Positions 1-4,624 of a stretch of 5,448 nucleotides of DNA are shown one piece after another. How positions within the stretch are numbered: the first letter of the stretch is position 1; each line of letters opens with the position of its first letter. The notes under the pieces were generated by a model. The model worked only from the letters and a program-made list of their open reading frames with translations. It searched no databases and was not told the origin of the DNA. The stretch is from an uncultured Oscillospiraceae bacterium (GTDB lineage Bacteria > Bacillota > Clostridia > Oscillospirales > Oscillospiraceae). The stretch is from assembly GCA_900756575.1 (NCBI GenBank), contig CAAEKQ010000028.1, positions 1 through 5,448 on the forward strand, given 5' to 3'. The translations under genes and the position numbers were made by a program.

Positions 1-115
1 ATGTTTTATACATATATTATATAAAGGGGAGGGATGGAGCAGAGTTAAGAGTAGGACTGAAATAGGCTGAGCCCGTAGCTGAAGCAGGATGAACTTCATA
101 CTGAGATAGTCATCA
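1..115. other. Non-coding, A+T-rich leading segment of unknown origin
   Basis: All three forward frames contain stop codons, and none gives residues resembling the part of RarA that should precede the fragment downstream. The first 25 bases are nearly pure A/T, and the rest is less GC-rich than the genes that follow. On the reverse strand one frame stays open from 135 to the window edge, but it has no ribosome binding site and no recognisable protein family. The segment may be the far side of a rearrangement, or a chimeric or contaminating contig end. I see no promoter that I would defend here. Confidence 0.5.
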
Positions 116-150
116 ATGCCGATGATGCCCGCCATCAATGCCATTGATGC
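111..150 (+). repeat. Imperfect direct repeat at the rarA breakpoint
   Basis: CATCAATGCC followed by GATGATGC (111-128) recurs 22 bp later as CATCAATGCC followed by ATTGATGC (133-150), matching at 16 of 18 positions. The right-hand copy is genuine rarA coding sequence; the left-hand copy lies where similarity to RarA is lost. Confidence 0.6.
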
Positions 151-403
151 GGCCATGTCCGACCTCCGGAAATCCGGCGGCGGCGACATCCCTGCGCACT
201 TGAAGGATTCCCATTATTCCGGCGCAGGGAAGATGGGCCGGGGCCTCACCTATCAATACCCCCATACCTTTCCCAATCACTATGTCCGCCAGCAGTATCT
301 GCCCGACCAGCTGAAAGACCGGCAATACTACGAATACGGCCCCAACAAAATCGAGCAGGCGGCGAAAAAGTATTGGGACGCCATCAAAGAAAATGAAAAA
401 TAA
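116..403 (+). CDS. rarA: C-terminal fragment of replication-associated recombination protein A (RarA/MgsA AAA+ ATPase)
   Basis: RarA is a cytoplasmic AAA+ ATPase related to clamp loaders that acts at stalled replication forks. Only its C-terminal end is here: about 95 residues, against roughly 420-440 for the whole family. Family resemblance begins at about residue 6 (AINAIDAAMSDLR, residues 6-18). It continues through HYSGAGKMGRG (33-43), the YQYPH block (46-50) and YVRQQYLPDQLKDRQYY (56-72), which are hallmarks of the RarA C-terminal tetramerisation region. The Walker A and B motifs, sensor motifs and lid domain are all absent. An in-frame stop (TAG, 107-109) lies just upstream, so the reading frame does not continue to the left. 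The ATG at 116 has no Shine-Dalgarno sequence and is only the first available start. As it stands this is a broken gene or one cut by a chimeric contig end, and the product should be inactive. It converges on the S1-domain gene, and its stop codon overlaps that gene's terminator. Confidence 0.75.
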   Translation: MPMMPAINAIDAAMSDLRKSGGGDIPAHLKDSHYSGAGKMGRGLTYQYPHTFPNHYVRQQYLPDQLKDRQYYEYGPNKIEQAAKKYWDAIKENEK

Positions 404-430
404 CTGCCGCAGAATTCCTTCCACGGCAGT
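388..430 (-). terminator. Intrinsic terminator of the S1-domain gene
   Basis: Read on the minus strand, ACTGCCGTGGAA (430-419) pairs with TTCTGCGGCAGT (414-403) to make a 12-bp stem closed by a GGAA (GNRA-type) tetraloop. The stem includes a tandem U-G/G-U wobble. It is followed by a broken U-tract (TATTTTTCATTTT, running down from 402). The stem begins 8 nt past the stop codon of the S1-domain gene. On the plus strand the wobble pairs become A-C mismatches and no T-run follows, so the signal serves the minus-strand transcript. It overlaps the stop codon and last codons of the rarA fragment. Confidence 0.8.
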
Positions 431-438
431 TTGGAGAT

Positions 439-1353
439 TCAGCAGCAGGCCGGGGTGCGGGTATAATGCCAGCCCTGGACGCTGCCGGAGGTCTTATAAT
501 AATGGAGGGGCGGCAATGGAACGTCCTGGGGCAGGGTGCGGATGACGATCAGCTTTACCTTTTGCCGCTCGGGCACAATGGCCTTGATGTAAACGCTCAC
601 CCGGTCTCCCGGGCGCAGATCCTCCCGGTATTCCGCCAGCCCCGACAGATTGGGGCTGAGCTCAATGAACACCCCGTAATCCTTGACGCTGCGCACCACG
701 CCCACCACGGTTTCCCCCACGGAGAAATTCTGGGCGTTCTCCTGCCAGGTGCCCAGCAGCTCCTTGTGGGTCAGGTTGATCCGGCCTAAGACAGGGTCCT
801 GGGAGCCAATGGCCACGAAGATGTGCTGCCCCTCCTGAAACCGATCCCGGCTGTGATTGATCCGGGAGATGGAGATATGCTCGATGGACAGGAGCGACAC
901 GTTCCCGCAGCCAATGTCGCAAAACGCGCCGAACCGGTCGAGATGCGTCACCACCGCAGGTAATACCGTTCCGGTGGGAATGTCGTGGAGCAGATAGTGC
1001 AGCGCCTCCTGCTGGGCGGCCTTCCGGGACAGCAGGAGGGTGGGACGGGGATCATACAGCCCGTCCACCGACGTAATTTGGAAGCAAACCGGCTTTCCCA
1101 CCCGGCTGAGAATGGCGATGTCCCGCACCGTTCCATCGGCAATGCCAATGGCCGTGTCCGCCCGGGGAATGATGCCCTGAATGCCGCCCAAATCCACCAG
1201 CAGATCGTGCTGAGGGGTTGCCGAACGGGCGGTGGCCTCCAGAATGGTGCCCTCCAGGCAGGCTTTTTTCAGCTGCTCCCGGGTCATTTCGTCGGCGCGC
1301 AGGGACTTGGGGAACATCCCCTCCGGGTAATATGTAGGGTTCATGGTATTCAT
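439..1353 (-). CDS. S1 RNA-binding domain protein (short ribosomal protein S1-like, three S1 domains)
   Basis: A 304-residue cytoplasmic protein built of three OB-fold S1 modules. Domain 1 (about residues 33-110) has the VDLGGIQGIIPRAD pattern seen in the first domain of S1-type proteins and ends in TLLLSRK. Domain 2 (about 126-197) contains DRFGAFCDIGCGNVSLLSIEH and ends in GRINLTHKE. Domain 3 (about 213-272) contains the classic VKDYGVFIELSPNLSGLAEY. It is shorter than Gram-negative S1 (six domains), and binding to mRNA or the ribosome is inferred from the domains. The start at 1353 is chosen because AGGGAGG (1367-1361) lies 7 nt upstream; an in-frame ATG at 1440 lacks such a site and would run translation through a hairpin. 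The protein ends in Cys-Cys. It lies 102 nt downstream of the 110-aa gene on the same strand and ends at a strong terminator. The related hairpin in its leader suggests possible RNA-level control. The family call is firm; a specific role is not. Confidence 0.9.
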   Translation of the reverse strand: MNTMNPTYYPEGMFPKSLRADEMTREQLKKACLEGTILEATARSATPQHDLLVDLGGIQGIIPRADTAIGIADGTVRDIAILSRVGKPVCFQITSVDGLYDPRPTLLLSRKAAQQEALHYLLHDIPTGTVLPAVVTHLDRFGAFCDIGCGNVSLLSIEHISISRINHSRDRFQEGQHIFVAIGSQDPVLGRINLTHKELLGTWQENAQNFSVGETVVGVVRSVKDYGVFIELSPNLSGLAEYREDLRPGDRVSVYIKAIVPERQKVKLIVIRTLPQDVPLPPLHYYKTSGSVQGWHYTRTPACC

Positions 1354-1360
1354 AATAATT

Positions 1361-1367
1361 CCTCCCT
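1361..1367 (-). promoter_or_regulatory. Ribosome binding site that fixes the S1-domain gene start
   Basis: AGGGAGG on the minus strand, 7 nt before the ATG at 1353-1351. It decides between this start and the upstream in-frame ATG at 1440, which has no comparable site. Confidence 0.8.
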
Positions 1368-1407
1368 GATGAACTTTTTTGATATTGAAAAATGAAATTG
1401 CTTTGGG

Positions 1408-1439
1408 TGATGCGGCAGAATCCGTTTTCCACCGCATCA
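1408..1439 (-). other. RNA hairpin between the 110-aa gene and the S1-domain gene (weak terminator or leader element)
   Basis: On the minus strand TGATGCGGTGGAA (1439-1427) pairs with TTCTGCCGCATCA (1420-1408), giving a 13-bp stem with a 6-nt loop (AACGGA). The inner five pairs (TGGAA with TTCTG), including a tandem U-G/G-U wobble, are the same as in the terminator at 403-430, while the outer stem differs. It starts 16 nt past the stop codon of the 110-aa gene and ends 54 nt before the S1-domain ATG. No U-run follows directly (CCCAAAGCAA comes first, then a U-rich stretch), so termination would be inefficient. It may be a partial terminator, an attenuator, an RNA-processing or stability element, or a protein-binding site. 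Confidence 0.6.
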
Positions 1440-1455
1440 TTGCCCCATAAGCTGC

Positions 1456-1788
1456 TCAGAGAATTTCTCCGCCCAAAGCCGTCAGCAGCTGCCTGGCATC
1501 CCGCACCTCCGTATCGTCGGTGAGCACGGACAAAACGGGTGAATCCTGGGGCTTTGGGGTATGCAGCATCACGCCGTTTCCGCTCATGGGCGGCAGGGCA
1601 CCCATCAGACGGTTCCCCGCGCTGTTTCCCCCGGCCATGCCGTAGGGATAGGCCACCAACAGGGGATCGGCGGGAATGTCCAGGGGCTTTTGCTTGCTGG
1701 AAACCATGTAGCCCCGGCGGCGGAGACGCTCGGCTGCCTGCTTTGCAGAGGCGGCGCTGTCAAACCGGCAGGTAATCGTAATCGACAA
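1456..1788 (-). CDS. Hypothetical 110-aa protein, ferredoxin-like fold suspected, TTG start
   Basis: I do not recognise a named family. The N-terminus shows a beta strand (SITITCRF, residues 2-9), an amphipathic helix (about 11-27, ending RRRGY) and a second strand. The middle (about 45-75) is rich in Gly, Pro and Met, with AGGNSAGNR. The C-terminus has a strand (PVLSVLTDD) followed by a helix (DARQLLTALGGEIL). A strand-helix pair at each end, with the last reading like 'tDDteVrdARqLLtalGg', recalls the ferredoxin-like layout of small general-stress proteins of the YflT/GSP17M kind; this is inference only. No signal peptide or membrane segment is seen. The start is TTG at 1788: AAGGAGGG (1802-1795) sits 6 nt upstream, and no ATG is well placed. 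The open frame extends left to 2064 only as a shadow of the DUF951 gene. It is probably the first gene of a unit with the S1-domain gene. Confidence 0.65.
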   Translation of the reverse strand: MSITITCRFDSAASAKQAAERLRRRGYMVSSKQKPLDIPADPLLVAYPYGMAGGNSAGNRLMGALPPMSGNGVMLHTPKPQDSPVLSVLTDDTEVRDARQLLTALGGEIL

Positions 1789-1855
1789 TGGAATCCCTCC
1801 TTCGGTGCTATTGTTGCCGACAGAAGGGGAAACTATACAGTTGAGGTGACAAACA
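1789..1855. promoter_or_regulatory. Divergent promoter region between the minus-strand unit and the yyzM-recQ-hisC operon
   Basis: These 67 bp must hold the promoters of both units unless transcripts enter from further away. Leftward, TATAGT (1837-1832, minus strand) is a good -10 that would place the start near 1825, but no convincing -35 lies 16-18 nt upstream. Rightward, an extended -10 (TGCTATTGT, 1806-1814) would give a leader of about 35 nt. TTGTTG (1811-1816), 17 nt from TATACA (1834-1839), is another option, but its start would fall in the ribosome binding site. An imperfect 12-bp palindrome (AACTATACAGTT, 1831-1842) overlaps both and could be an operator. The individual boxes are weak calls. 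Confidence 0.4.
1795..1802 (-). promoter_or_regulatory. Strong ribosome binding site supporting a TTG start
   Basis: AAGGAGGG on the minus strand, 6 nt before the TTG at 1788-1786. It is the best Shine-Dalgarno sequence in the window and the main reason for calling a non-ATG start for the 110-aa protein. Confidence 0.75.
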
Positions 1856-2041
1856 ATGGATGTACGTCTGGGGGATACCCTGGTGATGAAAAAGGCCCAT
1901 CCCTGCGGCTCAAAGGAATGGAAGGTCCTGCGCACGGGCATGGATTTCCGCCTGAAATGCCTGGGCTGCGGCCACGAGGTCATGGGCGCCCGCTCCAAGC
2001 TGGAACGGAATATTAAGGAGATCCGCCATGCAGAGGAATGA
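1856..2041 (+). CDS. yyzM: DUF951 family protein (YyzM-like small zinc-ribbon-like protein)
   Basis: A 61-residue protein with the DUF951 pattern: an N-terminal LGDTLVMKKAHPCGS block (residues 5-19), the invariant-looking Trp22, then RLKCLGCGHEVM (32-43) and RSKLER. Cys17, Cys35 and Cys38, with His15 or His40, could bind a zinc ion; that is inferred from spacing. The biochemical role of the family is not established. In Bacillota it is a small conserved cytoplasmic protein, called YyzM in Bacillus subtilis, and a nucleic-acid-binding role is plausible but unproven. The length is normal for the family. The ATG at 1856 has GAGGTG (1843-1848) 7 nt upstream. It is the first gene of the plus-strand operon and overlaps recQ by 14 nt, so translation of the two is probably coupled. 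Confidence 0.88.
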   Translation: MDVRLGDTLVMKKAHPCGSKEWKVLRTGMDFRLKCLGCGHEVMGARSKLERNIKEIRHAEE

Positions 2042-3557
2042 ACCTCTGGGGCAGGCAAAGGCACTTCTCTATGAGCATTTTGGCTATTCCTCCTTTCGCG
2101 GGGCCCAGGAGCCCCTGATTTCCGCCATTTTATCCGGGAAAGACGCCCTGGGCATCATGCCCACCGGGGCAGGCAAGTCCATTTGCTATCAGATTCCGGG
2201 GCTGATGCTCCCGGGGATCACGCTGGTGGTATCGCCGCTGATTTCACTCATGCAGGATCAGGTGCGGGCGTTGAAGGCGGCGGGGATTGCCGGGGCATAT
2301 CTCAATTCGTCCCTGAGCTATAAGCAGTATGTAAAGGCTCTGGACAACGCCCGGAAGGGAATGTACAAAATCATCTATGTGGCCCCCGAGCGGCTGGTGA
2401 CCGGAGAATTCCAGAGCTTTGCTGCGTCGGTGCCCATCTCGCTGGTGGCGGTGGACGAGGCCCATTGCGTCTCTCAGTGGGGCCATGATTTCCGCCCGTC
2501 CTATATGAACATCGCCCCGTTTGTTGCGATGCTGCCCACCCGACCGGTGCTGGCTGCATTCACGGCCACGGCCACCCCGGCGGTGCGGGAGGACATCCTG
2601 TGCCATTTGAAGCTCCATGACCCGGAAATTGCAGTCACGGGCTTCAATCGGGAGAATCTGTTCTTCCGGGTCTTAAAGCCTACGGATAAAAAGGCGGCGC
2701 TTTTAGAGTTCATTGCCCAGCACCGGGACGAGAGCGGCATTGTCTACTGCTCCACCCGAAAGAATGTGGAAAAGGTTACGGAGCTATTAAAGGATAACGG
2801 CATCTCCGCCGCCCGGTATCACGCGGGACTGGAGGAGGAAGAACGCCGGGAGGGCCAGACGGCCTTTCTCTACGATAAGGTGAAGGTCATGGTGGCCACC
2901 AACGCCTTTGGGATGGGCATTGACAAGCAGAACGTTTCCTATGTGGTACACTATAATATGCCCAAGAATATGGAGGCATACTATCAGGAGGCAGGCCGGG
3001 CGGGGCGCGACGGCTCCAAGGCCGAATGCCTGCTGCTCTATGGCGCAGGGGACGTTCATACCGCGGAGTTCTTCATCAATAACTCCACCGAAGGAAACGA
3101 GGGCGGGCCACAGGCCATTGCCCAGCGCCGGAAAATCGAATTTGACAAGCTGGATCAGATGAAGAACTACTGCTTCACCTCCGGCTGTCTCCGGCATTAT
3201 ATCCTCGATTATTTCGGGGAGGATTCGCCCCTCAGCTGTGGCAACTGCGGCAACTGCCGGGCCAAAAAGCGCATTGCGGCAACGCTGGCAAAGCCAACAG
3301 CCCGTCCCCAGAAGACGGAACGGAGCCTTTACGAAATGCTTAGGAGCGTGCGCCTGGACTTTGCGGAAAAGGCCGGATTGCCGCCGGAGCTCATTTTCAC
3401 CGACCGCAGCCTACAGGCCATGGCGGTGACGAAGCCCCAGAACGAGCACGATATGATGGAAATCCCCGGCGTCAGCCCGGTGAAATATCAAATGTACGGG
3501 AAAACATTCCTGCGCGTGATTCAGCGCAACAGTGACAGAAGGAGTGGCGTAGAATGA
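2028..3557 (+). CDS. recQ: ATP-dependent DNA helicase RecQ, short form (helicase core, zinc module, HRDC)
   Basis: RecQ is a 3'-to-5' SF2 DNA helicase that works in recombination and repair of stalled forks. All core motifs are present in 509 residues: motif 0 (YSSFRGAQ, 20-27), Walker A (TGAGKS, 46-51), Ia (VVSPLISLMQDQV, 67-79), DEAH box (143-146) followed by the RecQ aromatic-rich loop (CVSQWGHDFRPSY, 147-159), III (FTATAT, 178-183), IV (VYCSTRK), V (ATNAFGMGIDK, 290-300) and VI (YYQEAGRAGRDG, 318-329). The zinc site is Cys387, Cys404, Cys407 and Cys410. An HRDC-type domain (about 431-500, with DMMEIPGVSPVKYQMYGKTF) follows after only about 20 residues, so the winged helix normally found between them seems to be missing; E. 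coli RecQ has about 609 residues. The start at 2028 is supported by TAAGGAG (2014-2020), 7 nt upstream within yyzM. The stop overlaps the hisC start (ATGA). Confidence 0.95.
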   Translation: MQRNEPLGQAKALLYEHFGYSSFRGAQEPLISAILSGKDALGIMPTGAGKSICYQIPGLMLPGITLVVSPLISLMQDQVRALKAAGIAGAYLNSSLSYKQYVKALDNARKGMYKIIYVAPERLVTGEFQSFAASVPISLVAVDEAHCVSQWGHDFRPSYMNIAPFVAMLPTRPVLAAFTATATPAVREDILCHLKLHDPEIAVTGFNRENLFFRVLKPTDKKAALLEFIAQHRDESGIVYCSTRKNVEKVTELLKDNGISAARYHAGLEEEERREGQTAFLYDKVKVMVATNAFGMGIDKQNVSYVVHYNMPKNMEAYYQEAGRAGRDGSKAECLLLYGAGDVHTAEFFINNSTEGNEGGPQAIAQRRKIEFDKLDQMKNYCFTSGCLRHYILDYFGEDSPLSCGNCGNCRAKKRIAATLAKPTARPQKTERSLYEMLRSVRLDFAEKAGLPPELIFTDRSLQAMAVTKPQNEHDMMEIPGVSPVKYQMYGKTFLRVIQRNSDRRSGVE

Positions 3558-4624
3558 ACAAACAGTATTGGGCCGGGCGCATTCAGAATACCGAGCCCTA
3601 TATCCCTGGCGAGCAGCCCAAGGATCGCCGCTATGTAAAGCTCAACACCAACGAAAATCCCTATCCGCCGTCCCCTAAGGTGCAGGAGGCCCTGGGGAAC
3701 GTGGCGATTTCCGACCTGCGGCTCTATCCCGACCCGGATTGCCTCGGGCTTCGGACGGCGCTGGCAAATCAGAATCACATTGCCCCGGAAAATGTGTTCG
3801 TGGGCAACGGTTCCGACGAGATTCTGGCCTTTTGCTATCTTGCGTTTATGGACGAAACCACCCCGGCGATTTTCCCGGACATCACCTATAGCTTTTACCC
3901 GGTGTATGCGGCGTTTTTCGGCAACAACACGAGAATCGTGCCGGTCAATGCGGATTTCTCCATTCCTCTCGAGGAACTCTGCAAGAACGACGGCACGGTT
4001 GTCCTGACCAATCCCAATGCGCCCACGGGCATGGCGGTCTCGCTGGACGCCATTGAGCGGGTGCTGAAATCCAATCCCGACCATGTGGTGATCGTGGACG
4101 AGGCGTATGTAGACTTCGGCGCAGACAGTGCGGTGCCGCTGATCGGAAAGTATCCCAATCTGCTGGTGGTGCAGACCTGCTCCAAGTCCCGGAGCCTTGC
4201 GGGGATGCGCATCGGCTTTGCATTCGGCTGCCCGGATCTCATCACGGCGCTGAACACCGTTAAGAACTCCGTGAACTCCTACACCCTGGATCGGATGGCT
4301 CTTGCGGCGGCTCAGGCTGCGGTAGAGGATACAGCCTATATGGATGATACCCGCACCCGGGTGTCGAATACCCGCGAAAGCACCACCGGGAAATTAAAAA
4401 ATCTGGGCTTTACGGTGCTGCCCTCCAAGGCAAATTTCGTGTTTGCCAGCCACCCCAAGGTGCCCGGTCAGACACTGTTCCAGCAGCTCCGGGACAGGGG
4501 CGTCTTGGTTCGCTACTTTAACAAGCCCAGAATCCACGAATTCCTGCGCATCACCATCGGCACCCCCGAGGAAATGGACGTGCTGATTCATGCGCTGGAG
4601 GAAATTTTGGAGGCATACCAATGA
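3554..4624 (+). CDS. hisC: Histidinol-phosphate aminotransferase
   Basis: A PLP-dependent fold-type I aminotransferase of 356 residues, the usual HisC length. HisC transfers an amino group from glutamate to imidazole-acetol phosphate to form histidinol phosphate, and many members also act on aromatic keto acids. Visible signatures are LNTNENPYPPSP (30-41), VGNGSDE at the cofactor phosphate site (83-89), NPNAPTG (153-159) with Asn153, VDEAYVDFG (181-189) with Asp182 and Tyr185, the Schiff-base lysine Lys211 in TCSKSRSLAGMRIGF (208-222), and the substrate-carboxylate arginine Arg332 in FLRITIG. Nothing essential is missing. The ATG overlaps the recQ stop by 4 nt (ATGA), with AGAAGGAG (3537-3544) 9 nt upstream; its own stop overlaps the next start the same way. 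No other histidine gene is in the window, so a role in histidine synthesis rests on the family. A side role in aromatic amino acids or in a pathway shared with the radical SAM partner is possible. Confidence 0.93.
   Translation: MNKQYWAGRIQNTEPYIPGEQPKDRRYVKLNTNENPYPPSPKVQEALGNVAISDLRLYPDPDCLGLRTALANQNHIAPENVFVGNGSDEILAFCYLAFMDETTPAIFPDITYSFYPVYAAFFGNNTRIVPVNADFSIPLEELCKNDGTVVLTNPNAPTGMAVSLDAIERVLKSNPDHVVIVDEAYVDFGADSAVPLIGKYPNLLVVQTCSKSRSLAGMRIGFAFGCPDLITALNTVKNSVNSYTLDRMALAAAQAAVEDTAYMDDTRTRVSNTRESTTGKLKNLGFTVLPSKANFVFASHPKVPGQTLFQQLRDRGVLVRYFNKPRIHEFLRITIGTPEEMDVLIHALEEILEAYQ

Noticed and set aside
1..45. Possible promoter and start in the A/T-rich first 45 bases (AAAGGGGAGGG before an ATG at 34)
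   Set aside because: The ATG opens only a four-codon frame and no -35/-10 pair with sensible spacing serves a gene.
1..135. Reverse-strand frame open for 45 codons from 135 to the window edge
   Set aside because: It has no ribosome binding site and no family I recognise, and it is short enough to be open by chance; at most it hints that the segment has a different origin.
113..424. 103-aa hydrophobic ORF on the minus strand over the rarA fragment
   Set aside because: The plus-strand reading matches RarA clearly, so this is its antisense shadow.
466..1395. Plus-strand ORFs inside the S1-domain gene (466-789 and 985-1395)
   Set aside because: These are antisense shadows in GC-rich coding DNA with no supporting start signals or families.
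1354..1440. 29-residue N-terminal extension of the S1-domain protein from an ATG at 1440
   Set aside because: There is no good Shine-Dalgarno sequence, the sequence is low in family features and includes the hairpin, while the ATG at 1353 has AGGGAGG at ideal spacing.
1539..2016. Plus-strand ORFs of 78 and 151 codons across the 110-aa gene and the DUF951 gene
   Set aside because: The 151-codon frame overlaps the DUF951 gene in another frame and is Gly/Arg/Pro-rich, as expected of a frame shadow.
1789..2064. Extension of the 110-aa minus-strand ORF to 202 aa
   Set aside because: The extra part is antisense to the DUF951 and recQ starts, and the TTG at 1788 has a strong ribosome binding site.
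3521..4257. Minus-strand ORFs of up to 187 aa inside hisC
   Set aside because: hisC is certain from its PLP motifs; these are its antisense shadows.
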